Position numbers and translations under genes: made by a program. Source: Strongylocentrotus droebachiensis (taxonomy: Eukaryota; Echinodermata; Echinoidea; Camarodonta; Strongylocentrotidae). From it: a stretch of 64,000 nt of DNA. The stretch is from the NCBI GenBank assembly GCA_035222895.1, contig JAVYIG010001824.1, forward strand, positions 186,001 through 250,000, given 5' to 3'. Below are positions 11,521 through 22,500 of the stretch, in pieces. The notes below the pieces were generated by a model. It worked only from the letters and a program-made list of their open reading frames with translations. It was not told the origin of the DNA and did not search any database. Each line of letters opens with the position of its first letter. The first letter of the stretch is position 1.

Positions 11521-12055
11521 ATATAATAGAATGTATCGGTAGTACAAGCGGATATTATGACTAGTACATGGTATTCGCATTATTTCTCATGAGCTGAATA
11601 TGGTTTCACTACATTGAGTGATATAGTCTACTGATATGAGCATAAATGTATATTAACTCAGCATTTACCAGTTTACGCTTTACATGACAATATTTTCATA
11701 TTTTCTTAAGATCAGTCACTGAGTGTATTCTTTTCCTTACCGAACCTCCGTTCGTGGCCTTCACTAGAACAGTCACTCTGCCATCTGTGGACCATGCGGC
11801 AATTGCATTTGTGTTGAGTTTCACTTCATCCTTTGCTTTTTGAAGCAACATTCAATTACTGTCATTTATGACTTAAGGGCGTAGGTCCCCTACTTGATAA
11901 GCATAGTAGCATACACATGCTTTAGCAGACACGCAAAACGAACACTGGCAAATTATTATTCAATAAAATCTGAGAATGTATACTATTAACTAGATCTATT
12001 AGGAATAAATCATTGTCAAAATAATTCCATAACTTGGGGTAAAAACAAAATATTC
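11521..12055. other. No gene seen
   Basis: AT-rich sequence between the LINE 5' side and the next dispersed repeat. It may include LINE 5' untranslated sequence. No credible ORF, RNA gene or clear repeat structure was seen. Confidence 0.4.
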
Positions 12056-12059
12056 CAAC

Positions 12060-12600
12060 TTGATGGGCAATAGTGTATAAATTGTTTTGCTAACTTCTAA
12101 GCTCCCCAGGTTTCGGTCATTAACAAGTATTATTTTGATGCAGTATATGGCTGCGTGTACAATATAATAGCAGTTTTCAAAGAAAGTACGTTTCCGTTCT
12201 GTGTAAAGAAGTCCTTCCTTTCAGGATATAGACGCTTGTGATACCACTCAGCTACCAATCAGCCAGTGGTTTAGAATATCTAATACGTGAATGGCAATGA
12301 ACATGATTAAAGGAAGTAAAAGTCTACATCATTGATCTTTTAAAAGTACCATTATTAACAACCGGGATAAAGCAAAGGGGTGTAGGAGGTAATTTGTTTT
12401 AAGAACAGTTCGTGTGTGAATATAATACAATCTCTCTGATAAAATAGGTCTGCAATCTCATAACTTAACTATTTGAGAGATAATAGAACGTATCTCACAG
12501 TTTTAGTCGTATTCAGGAGGAAGGTTTTTTTTTCTAGAGACGTACCAATTTGTCAAACAATATTTGGTAGTAATTCGGCAAATAGGGTGTATCTTGAAGA
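12060..12600. repeat. Diverged fragment of the 1.43-kb repeat
   Basis: Matches 3960-4470 and 5410-5890 in order: CTCCCCAGGTTTCGGTCATT, GATGCAGTAT, GAATGGCAATGAACATG, TCTGATAAAATAGGTCT and AATTCGGCAAATAGGG. It is more diverged than the two tandem units and probably marks the far side of the interrupted third unit. Confidence 0.7.
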
Positions 12601-12973
12601 ATTACATACACACGCCCTTTTTCCGAATTTACAGCCGAGCATTATTTTGACAAATTGATACGCCCTTTTGCCTGACCGACAATTGCTCTTTGAAGAAGAA
12701 AAACATGTTTTATTTTCCAATCGTGGTTCAACTATTGCATGTATCATTCTGTAATGATGTGTGTCATATATTTCATTACAAATTGAGCACGAAGGGAATT
12801 GTGAATAGATAGTAAGAATCTTTTGAACAAAGAAAAAAAGAAAATACGTCTTTTCAACTATAGGATGCGCTCTCCCGCTTAAGCGGTGTTACTTTGATAA
12901 GAGGGCGTATTTTACTTAGACCCATTTCCCCTCAAAGATGTTTCTGTTGCCCAAAAATACAACCAGGAGTAAA

Positions 12974-13682
12974 CAAGTTTGATACTAATTTGAGAAACTA
13001 GCTGGTTATTTTGTCTGAAGGATAATGTTGTCCACGTAACAATCATTTCCGATGAGTGTCAACGTATTTTTGGACATTTAAAGACAAAACAACCATAGAA
13101 ACATTAACATATGCTCTCACACAGGATGACGTTCACTTAAAAAAAAACATATAACGTGCATACATATAAGAGCATTTAAAACAAATGACAAACAATCGTG
13201 GAAGTAAGAAATGCGAAAAGAGATTATATTCTTGTATGTCCCGGAAATACTTTATCCCAATATTTATGATGAAGTCGGGGAAACAGTGCATTCGTTGTTT
13301 CCAGCAAGTGCTCTAATTTTATAGATTATGAAAAAATCATTCCGATGAAAATCCAAGACAAAGTTATGGTAGTCTACATGTAATCTTTATAATTATCAAA
13401 GAAACTGTTCATTGGTGCCACGGATTTAATTAGATCAGTATAGATTGCAAGTTCAATAAGGGTTTTCACAAATCGCGCTTTAATATGTCATACACTGTTA
13501 AAACTATACCACGCCGTGCAACTTTAATTGATCAAACTTTATGCAAGAATGATTCATGTAATCATGTATGAAGTGAAATATCAACAAAATAGTTTGACAT
13601 GTATTGGGAATCATTGTTACGTGGACAACATAACCTTTCATACGAAATAATCAACTAATTTCTCAAATTAATGTCAAAGCTG
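12974..13682. mobile_element. Inverted-repeat element with about 70-bp arms
   Basis: The left arm (12974-13050) and right arm (13607-13682) are inverted copies sharing TAATTTGAGAAA and TGTTGTCCACGTAACAAT. The 550-bp AT-rich interior has no ORF. This looks like a non-autonomous DNA element; the superfamily is not identified. Confidence 0.7.
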
Positions 13683-13794
13683 TAATTTAAGATTTAAAAA
13701 ATTCAAAATTAATTCCCACATCGGAGGAGAATACATCGGTTGTGTGTTTAGATGTATCATTCTCACCAATAATATGGTAGTGGTAGAACGGGGG

Positions 13795-13817
13795 TGGGGG
13801 GGGGGGGGGGGGGGGGT
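13795..13817. repeat. Poly-G run
   Basis: An almost pure G run of more than 20 bases. Similar C/G runs occur at 16416, 17409, 25941, 38817, 56846 and 60481; run lengths should be treated as unreliable in any assembly. Confidence 0.8.
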
Positions 13818-13924
13818 CCTAGCTTTACCAAACATTATCTTTTTTGGTAAACTGGAACTTCTTCGCTGGGAAAGTGCACGTGGTGTATTTAAAGTGAAGG
13901 TAAGCCCTTTTGACAAAACAACAT

Positions 13925-14865
13925 CGCTTAATGCCTAGGTCACATATAAACCGGGCCCCGTACGATTTTCCCTACCCAGCGGCTTGCCGTGGATTTAGAG
14001 ACCGTACGGGAACCGTCCGATTTTTATTTCTACGGCATGTGTGGTCACATATCCTGCGGCGCCCGGGAGGTGCCCGGAGAAAATTGGTCGAGTGAAATGC
14101 AAGGCGCCCGTAAGGGTGCCGGCAGGGTGCCGGCCGGTAAACTTACGGGCTCCGTCCGATGAGCAGGTGTACCGATGGCTCCCGGAAGGTGCCCTGCCGG
14201 GGCCCGGCCGGGGTCCTCAAGGCGCCAGGCCGGGTGCCGTGCGGTGCACTGAACTACAGAGTGAGTCAGAAAAAATGTCCCACTTTTCAAAAGTTGTATT
14301 GTCTGAAGTATGAATATTTAATCATGGGTTTCATGATAAATCTTAATAGAGTTATCCTCCCAGTACATTTAGGTACCATTTTCATTTGAATCCCTGCATG
14401 CATCACTGAATATCAGACACTGCCAGATCTCACTTGCGCCAAGTTACTGGGTGAGGAATAAAACAGTGCATTGGACAAAGACAGTCAGACACGTGCACAA
14501 ACCCACACACGCACACACAAAACACACACAACACACACGGTGACAATTGTTCCATAATTGCCCCTTTTCTGATTGAGCATTGATTTTTATCAAGATTGCT
14601 GAATGTTTAAGTGGCATAACCCTAAACTAAAAATCGTTCCCTTTTGAACACATTCACTACCACCATCATGTCATCATTGTCATCATCTTAATCTTCATCA
14701 TCATCATCATCATCATCTAGCACAACATCCGCCAATACGCACCAAGAGGACAGCGGCCACTCAACTTTTCGTACGATAAGAAGAATTCCCGACAAAAAGT
14801 AACAGTTTAGGTGGGCCTTGTCGGGAATGGAATGCTCATTTGTGGGCGTGTGCCTGTGCATGTTC

Positions 14866-14906
<41 letters not shown>

Positions 14907-15735
14907 CGTGTGTGTGTTTGTGTGTTTGTGTGTGCGTGTGCGTGTGCGTGTGTGCGTGTGTTTGTGTCTGTCAGGCTAACTGGATAATTGAAAAAAATGG
15001 CTGTCTTTGTTCAAAACATTATTTTGTTCCTCACCTAGCAACTTGGAACAAGTGAGATCTGTCAGTCTTGTAAAGATTGTCTGATGTTCAGTCATGCATG
15101 CAGAGATTCAAATGAATATGGTACCTAAATGTACTGGGAGGATAACTCTATCAAGATATATACATGTATCATAAAACTCATGATTAAATATTCATACTTC
15201 AAACAATACAACTTTTAAAAAGTGGGACATTTTTTCCGACTCACTCTGTATGTGTCCTCTGGTATCCGCTACTCCTGTATTTAAAACTGCGTTGTACATT
15301 TCGAGATGCCGCCGTGAGGGACCCGCACGGGCAATATTCATTTTAAATGGCCCCCGGACGGCAGACGCCGGTTGTTGTGCATATCACCCGGGGCTCTTGA
15401 GGGGCCCGTGAGGGCGCCGTAGGGTACACGTACGGAACCCCTGAGCACCGCAAGGCGCCCGTAAATATTTATTATGAAAATTGAAGAAAAAATTCGTAAG
15501 GGGCCCGCACGGGACCCGTAAGGTGCCTCACGGGCCCTTTACGGGTTATGTACGGGCTAACGGTCAGTTAAAAACGCCGGGAGAATTGGGAGCAGCCAAC
15601 TCAGCACCACGGGGCCCGTACGGCTTAGAAATCTGTCCCGCCGCCCGTAGGAACTTGACGGCAGCCGGCCGGACACCGGCCGGAAATTCCCAAAATGTCT
15701 GTTTTTTACTCGCCGTACGGGCCATGGAGTATATA
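13925..15735. repeat. GC-rich repeat split by a Tc1/mariner-like element
   Basis: The halves 13925-14256 and 15251-15735 are strikingly GC-rich against the AT-rich surroundings and are full of CCCGTACGG, GGGCCCG and CCGGCCGG-type strings in both orientations. The outer ends (GGTCACATATAAACC and the rough inverse GGAGTATATATGTGAAAG) hint at inverted termini. Long ORFs here arise from the composition and overlap on both strands. A nested element occupies the middle. Confidence 0.55.
14257..15248. mobile_element. Tc1/mariner-type element with long inverted repeats
   Basis: The termini are CAGAGTGAGTC(A/G)GAAAAAATG inverted, with arms of about 190 bp (14257-14450 and 15050-15248). The element is flanked by TA at 14255-14256 and 15249-15250, the target duplication of this superfamily. 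The interior holds a TA/TG microsatellite (about 14862-14965) and an ATC run (14690-14717). No transposase ORF, so it is non-autonomous. Confidence 0.75.
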
Positions 15736-17510
15736 TGTGAAAGCCCCATAAGCGGGAGATCGAATTGGTTTGTTAAAAAAGACGTATTTTTTTTTTTTTT
15801 CAAATGGATTTCTATATCAAATTCACGATTATTTTCCTGCTCAAAGTTACCTGAAATAAATCCTTTAAGTCCTTAAAGAACCAGACAATAAACATTCCAA
15901 CCACTATCTTCCATGAATAGAAAGAAAGGAAAACAAGGAAAATTCAAACTCATGTTTCTCCGAATGTGATGTTTCAAGATTCACTCTTTTGCCGCTTGAT
16001 TACTTTATATGTTGTGGTGTGGCTGGACAAGCGATGTTATCTTAAACAAGTCAAAATGTTGATATCCCCCCATCAAAGAAGCACCCATTAAGAGAGATAG
16101 ATAGAAACAGAGATGAGACAAGGCAATGGCAGACACGATGTAAAGTAGCGTACTATGGGGTAAGATTGGAACCTGCTTTCCCCTCAAGTGATGATAACAA
16201 TAAGAGGAAGAACAGGTAAAAAAATAAGAGATAAATGAAAAATGAAAACGGAGAAAGGACGAGAAAAGAAAGACTGATACTCTTTTCACACTTGTTTTGC
16301 TTAACCCCGTACTTTGCTTAGCCCCGTACTATCCTTAACCCCGGACTACCTTGCGCACTCTCTCCCTATATCAGCCTTGTAAATAGCCATTTCATTTTCC
16401 AAGTAATACCGTTGCCCCCCCCCCCCCCCCTCGGTTTGAGATTTGGTTGTTGATTCTTATCTCAACCCCTCACTTTTGTGTGTGTGTCTCTCTTTTTTAA
16501 TTTTTTTTTAAACAATTTTGTTTTATTTCTCCAAATGTGTAATACAAACCATAACATACAATTGAATAAAATAAACGTGTTCAATATTGATGCTTTTACA
16601 TAAACATAATTAAACACAAACTTATTTGCAGTATATATACCTTAGCAACAAAGTAAACGTAGAAGTACCTAAACATAATATGTCAATTGTAAATGTTATT
16701 CACTTATATAAAATTAAAAAAACTTAAACAAATCTGGAGGTAATTTCTTGCGCACACACACACACATACACACACACGCATCTCTATCCCTCTTTCTCTC
16801 TCTCTCTCTCTCTCCCTCCCTCTCTCTCTGTCTCTCTCTCTGTCCTTCACTCTCTTTTATACACACACACACTGTCTCTCATGCATACCTCTCTCATTTG
16901 CGCTTCAATATCGTCGGTAGTCTTTGAATGGTTATGGTCACATGACGTCACATTGCCTTAAAAGGATGTCACATGTAGCAGTCAGCGTTCTCGTCGTGCA
17001 AATCTAAAAGTTGCTATTGATATAATGCTTTCTCCGTTTCACTCGGCAAGAGATATGCATTTACTCGTCTGGTTCTGTGGCAAAGCCCCTCAAGTGTTTT
17101 TCTTCTCGGACCTACGCTCGACGCACTTTTTTCATAGAGCGCGAATCTTACAGCAAACAATTGCTCATCTTATATTAACTGTAGAAATTAGACAACTTAA
17201 TGCTCTATAATACGTATATTTATCATTATTTTGTCTATTTTCATTTAGACGTTTTTCCTCATTTTCGATGTACATGTCATTGGATTCCTAGAGTTCTCAA
17301 CTACAATTACTCTAAGCCTACAAATCAGTGTGCCTCCTTCAACCTATTGTTCATAATCATTATCAAGAACTAAACAAGAAACCTATCGGAATAGAAGCAT
17401 GTCGAGGCATAGCCCCCCCCCCCCCCTCCCCAACTCTCTATCTCTCCTTCCTTCTCTCTCGCCCACGCATACACGGAAAAATACACACACAAGCGTTATC
17501 GTCGCTCTCA
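15736..17510. other. No gene; simple repeats
   Basis: Non-coding sequence with a C run (about 16416-16430), CA and CT microsatellites (16753-16870) and a C run at 17409-17427. An AT-rich block at 16495-16740 could be the 3' end of a minus-strand LINE but carries no diagnostic sequence. ORFs at 17025-17210 and 17328-17516 show no recognisable features. Confidence 0.5.
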
Positions 17511-17512
17511 CT

Positions 17513-17725
17513 CTAGGGTGCGTTCAATCGACACTTTTTCATCCTAGAATCATGACTTTTAAAGACGTTTAGTTTAAAACACGTTTCGTTCAAGCGTTTT
17601 TTTCGTCGGTCGTAGAAATAAACGTGTTTAAAAACACAAACATGAAACGCTGAAAAAAATGCGTTTTGTATCACGATTCTGCAGAATCACGGTCGCTAAA
17701 ATTCGATTGAACGAACGGAGATCTC
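17513..17725. mobile_element. Small element with imperfect inverted ends
   Basis: Begins GGGTGCGTTCAATCGA and ends with an approximate inverse (TTCGATTGAACGAACGG). The interior has paired motifs (AAACACGTTT, GAAACG, CGTGATTC-like). Length of about 210 bp and end type suggest a miniature hAT-like element; the target duplication is not clear. Confidence 0.5.
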
Positions 17726-17839
17726 AATCATGATTCTATGGCGTCATTGTCGTGAACTGTTCCGGTTTGGGCAAAAACCGCGCGCCTGCTTTTCATGCAA
17801 TTTGCGTTCATTATACCATGCTCTTTATCGTGGCCTGTT

Positions 17840-18440
17840 CCGTTATATTATTCTTTGTTTTCCTTCTATCATTTTCTCTTTCTGTCTTTCCTTATGTTAT
17901 TCTTTGTTTCTTCCTACCATTCTTATGTTATTCTTTGTTTTTTCCTTCTATCACCTTATATTATGTTATTCTTTGTTTTTCAATATAATGATTCTATCAC
18001 TTTCTCTTTTGTTATTCTTTGTTTCTTCCTTCTATTCTGATGTTATTCTTTGTTTTTTTCCTTATATCCCTTTTTTTTATATGTAATTCTTTGTTTTAAG
18101 CATTCTATCACTTTCCCCTTTCGTTATTCTTTGTTTCTTCCTTCTATCACCTTTTTTTATGTAATTCTTTGTTTTAAGCATTCTATCACTTTCTCTTTCT
18201 GTCTTTTCTTATGTTATTCTTTGTTTCTTCCTTCTATCACCTTCTCTTATGTTATTCTTTTTTTTAATAATTCTATCACTTTCTCTTATGTTATTCTTTG
18301 TTTTAATCATTCTATCACTTTCTCTTTCTGTTTTTTCTCATGTTATTCTTTGTTTCTTCCTTCTATCACAATCTCTTATGTTATTCTTTTTTTTAAATAA
18401 TTCTATCACTTTCTCTTATGTTATTCTTTGTTTTTTCCTT
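17840..18440. repeat. Minisatellite, TTATTCTTTGTTT units
   Basis: Irregular tandem repetition of units built from TTATGTTATTCTTTGTTT and CTTCTATCACTTTCTCT, with a length of about 35-60 bp. Several overlapping hydrophobic ORFs here are artefacts of this pyrimidine-rich repeat. It ends about 400 bp upstream of the NLR gene's first recognised exon. Confidence 0.85.
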
Positions 18441-18826
18441 CTTGTACGAATATTTCGGGTACATGTCGTTTTTACAAAAAGTCATTATTCTGGAAGGTTG
18501 GACATTAAGTAGGTTTGTAGTCAGATTCATAATTCCTATTATGAAGAAAAAATGTTTTAAGAAGAGGCTGGAGCTCAAAGCGGTTTATAGACAGATTGAA
18601 TCATTGAAATACAACCCCCCCCCCCCCGCACAGTCCCTATTATGGACAGGCACTATATTCTTGAAGATTATCACTTGATCATCTCCAACTTTGATTTGTA
18701 CTACAGACTCAAAAGTGTTAGTCACTGCTAATATAGTAACTATATATATTCAAAAGGTCTATTAATTGTTATCCAAATATTGTCAATTTCACTAATTTCT
18801 GTTGTTTCTTTAAATCTGTCATACAG

Positions 18827-19501
18827 CATCTGGATGTCACCATGCCTGTGTCTCTCGGTGAGTGGCGTGTCAGGATTGGCACGTTTATACGTCGGCGGAA
18901 GAAAGAATATGACTACAATTACTTTTGGAATAAACTTGTCAACTTGATCAAAAGAGCCAAGAATGTTCAATCACCCGAAGAAAACAACTCAGAATGTACC
19001 ACTTCGCCTCGCACTCCTCAGACTCGGTCACAATGTGACGGTCCTGATTGTGATGCTGTCAAGGAGAGTGGATCCTCATGTGATGTAAAAAGCCCCGGAC
19101 CTAACGAGGTCTCTAACTCTGAGTCTTCGTGCGCTGAAAACAGTGGTTCTCCAACGGCAAACGAGATCAACCTTTTCCCTGATACCACTGAAGTGCAAAT
19201 TCCAGTTCCCCGACCCTGCGTAGAAGATGAATTGGACAATAGACACATAACCATCAATCTAGTGTCACATGAATACCCCCCTAACTCTACTCAAATAACA
19301 GACCAACCTGAAGTTGCAACATCAGAGTCATACTCACATGTACCTGCAGCCATCGCAGGTGAGACAGATCGTATCCAAATATACAAGGAGGAAACATCAA
19401 ACTCTGCACCGTCAGTGATAGAGGACCAATCATCAGGCTTGTCACCTAAACCCAGGCAAGATACAACGAGAAACTCCGATCAAACAACACCATCTATCAG
19501 G
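18827..19501 (+). CDS. NLR exon 1: low-complexity N-terminal region
   Basis: The ATG at 18842 sits in a good context (CACCATGC). It opens 220 codons ending at SIR, followed by the donor GTATGA at phase 0. The first 40 residues are basic and aromatic (MPVSLGEWRVRIGTFIRRRK, then YDYNYFWNKL). The rest is rich in Ser, Thr, Pro, Glu and Asn and predicted disordered; no domain is recognised. The frame is open back to an acceptor-like TCATACAG at 18819-18826, so this may be an internal exon or the splice junction of a 5' UTR intron. In the final protein it would be cut off from the receptor by the downstream 2A motif. Confidence 0.65.
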
Positions 19502-22500
19502 GTATGATTGATATTTATATGCATATTCCCAGAGCCACCCCTTTTCCACTGAAACAGACTGTAAATGACAATTCTTCGTGTAAACTATTTCATTTAATGG
19601 ATTATGTAACTAGCAAATTGGAGCTATATTAGATATTTTTATAGAGGACAGTTTGATTATTTCAATTTGCTGTGGATTTTTTTTATTTGACGTTCGTTGC
19701 ACTGTAATCAATGGTAAAAACGTCCTTTACCATTTCACAGAATTATTATGCTCCCGTGATTCTCCATTTTTTTGGGGAAAAATAACGTCTAATTATTCTT
19801 TTTAAAATTGTCTTCTGTCCATCAATTTCATTAAAGAATTAACGGAATATCATGAATCATCTTGTCCAATGGCTACATGAACACTCAACTGTCTGTGATA
19901 TTTTGTTGTATTAGAAATGTTAAAATAAACCAGATACCGTTGATTGTTATAAAAAATGCCAGAAATACAATGTGGCACAAGGATATCATCTCAGTATGGC
20001 TTGTTCATAGTTTACAGAGTTAAAAGTGTATCCTCTATTCGTTATTTTCTCTTTTTCCTTAGGAAGTCGCAGAGAATCACGGATCACCGACCTATTCGGT
20101 CCCCCTACCAGGGACAACCACCAGTGAAGCAGATGCACTCAAAGGAAGTGACTGTTCAGGCATGACCAATATACTCCTATTGAGATCCGGTGACGTAGAA
20201 CGAAACCCTGGTCCAAATAATAAGTAAGCAGCATGAAAGAGCACCTTTGGAACATTAAAAACCATCGTTTTATATTAAACTGAGCCCTAATCCGAGTCTA
20301 CGATTACGTTTAATGAAGGACAACTTAATTAGACTAATTGTCTTTGTTAAACCCAATTCTAAACAAACCCTTGAATCCACCGTCGGGTTTCAATTCGTGA
20401 CTATAGTAGAATACGGGTCATTGAGTTTGCTGGTAAAAATAATCTTTGGATTTGATGAATGAAATCAAAAGGAAAGAAGTTTTGCACATTCTCGTTATGT
20501 TTGACAGGTACATGTTGTAATATTATGCAGTGTTTGTCTAGTACTTGCATTACAGGTGACGATATCAATTGTTATAATCCACTGCAGTGAAACACTGTAT
20601 TCGCAAGTCAAAGGAGCAAAATGAAAGTTCTTTTAATACTAAATTTCGCAAATATCTAATAAAGCGCTATATGAAATTAATCATTCTTCTTATGTCTGTA
20701 ATTTAGCCCTTGGAGTCTGACCGAGCTCGAGCTCTATCTCCTTGCCGACGGTATGGATTCATCAGACTTCAGGAAGGTCGGACTAGCTCTAGGATACTCT
20801 GAGGCTCAACTAAGTCGGTTTGAGAAAGATAAGCTTGGCGACTCCATGCATGCCACCTATCAGATGCTTTACGAATGGCGGAAGACAGTACGTGACAGCG
20901 AGGCGAGGGAGACATTGGTCGACACGTTAGAAAGCATTAAGCTGGTACAGCTTGCTGATAGTATACGAACAGGTAATAATACAAGTGGGTTTATGTATAG
21001 CGCTCATGTCTGTCTTTTTTTACACTCCTGGTGCTCCACAATTATTACTTCGGCTTTAGCAAGGTTTCCATCATGGCAACTTTAATTTAGAGCCTAAAGT
21101 TTAAGAAGAGCCTCAGAGGTGTCGCGGGTTAGTGGATAGGTCACCGGACGGTTCGAGTCCCGCCGCGGCCATAATTTGTAAATAAATTGTATATTATAGC
21201 TTAGACAGATACCGAGATGTGATTGGTCCAGAGCTCGTCACGTGATATCAATTGCGAGGATCCAAATTGTTATATTTTACCGGCTGGTGAAATTATTTTT
21301 TCATGAATTTTTTTTCCCCTTGATATTATTTTTTCCACATTTACTTTTTTTCCCCCAAAATGCTTTTTGGGGTAAATTTTTGTTTTGGGATTTTTTAAAT
21401 TTTTTTTTCCCCAAATTGTTTAAAATATTTTTTTTTTTTTGTAAGTTTTTTTCTTTTTTTCTTGAAGTATCTCGACAGATTATTTTTCCGTAATTTTGAT
21501 TGCCCCCCCCCCCAAAAAAAAAATAAAAAATAAAAAATTCGGGCAAAACAAAATATGGACCCCCCCCCCCCCAAAAAAAAAACCCACAAAAAAAACAAGG
21601 CTATCTAATATAACAGTTATTGACTGGCAGGGGGTATAACATTCTTTGGACCTGAAGGGAGTTATATTTTCTCTCGTGACCATATTTTGCCTCAGCGCTG
21701 TGCGCTTCGGGAAAATATAACCACTTGGGAAATATAACTCCCTTCAGCGGTCCAAATAATGTTATATAACACCCCCTGCCAGTCAATAACTGTATAATAT
21801 TTGCCACACTCGACCAAGGTGAGATTAATGGGTACCTGACAGGAATTAATTCCTTGAAATGCTAGAGACCATAATGGCAGCCACGTTAAAGACGGGGTTA
21901 TAATTGTTGAGCGTGCCAAGTTAGACATGAGCGCTATACAAGAAGCCACTTCAATTATTATTTTTTAGCATCATTTGCTTTATTTATAATTAAAACATTG
22001 CAGCAAAGTGAGGAGTCTTGGAATATCGGAATATTTAACATTTACTTTAAGGGTGTCCTCACTTTTTTGGACACTGCATATAATGTATATAATATGCATA
22101 TATATGTACATACATATTTGGAGAGAGGGAGATAGGGGCAGAGGGGGCAGAGGGTAGAGAGAGGGGGTGAGGGGGGGGGGCATTTCAAAGGTAATTTGTT
22201 TCATGCATGACTGACCTTAATATAGTTTAATTAGAAAAATGTATCACTTTAGTAGCCCCACTAGAGTTTGGATTAGACTAAATATGTAAGGAAATTGCAC
22301 ATTTAGTTTCAACACCAGAATACGCGGTAACGTATGGGACCAAATGCCTTTGATTTTCATATCCATACGGATAAACAGTTACAAAGGAGGATCCTCCGTC
22401 TAGAAAGCTCGAAAAAAGAACGTTATTATGAAAGATGCATTTGATTAGTTCATTGATGATACGCATATCAATCCAGGAGCGTAGCTTTTGAAAGTAGAAA

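Noticed and set aside
14041-14313. Overlapping ORFs on both strands as genes
   Set aside because: Open frames arise from GC-rich composition of a repeat; no splice or homology support.
15481-15876. 131-codon ORF
   Set aside because: Lies in the same GC-rich repeat and runs into a T-rich tract; no recognisable domain.
17730-18512. Hydrophobic ORFs that could pass as membrane proteins
   Set aside because: They are translations of a TTATTCTTTGTTT minisatellite in all three frames.
21242-21683. Phe- or Gly-rich ORFs on both strands
   Set aside because: Produced by T, A and C homopolymers in an intron.
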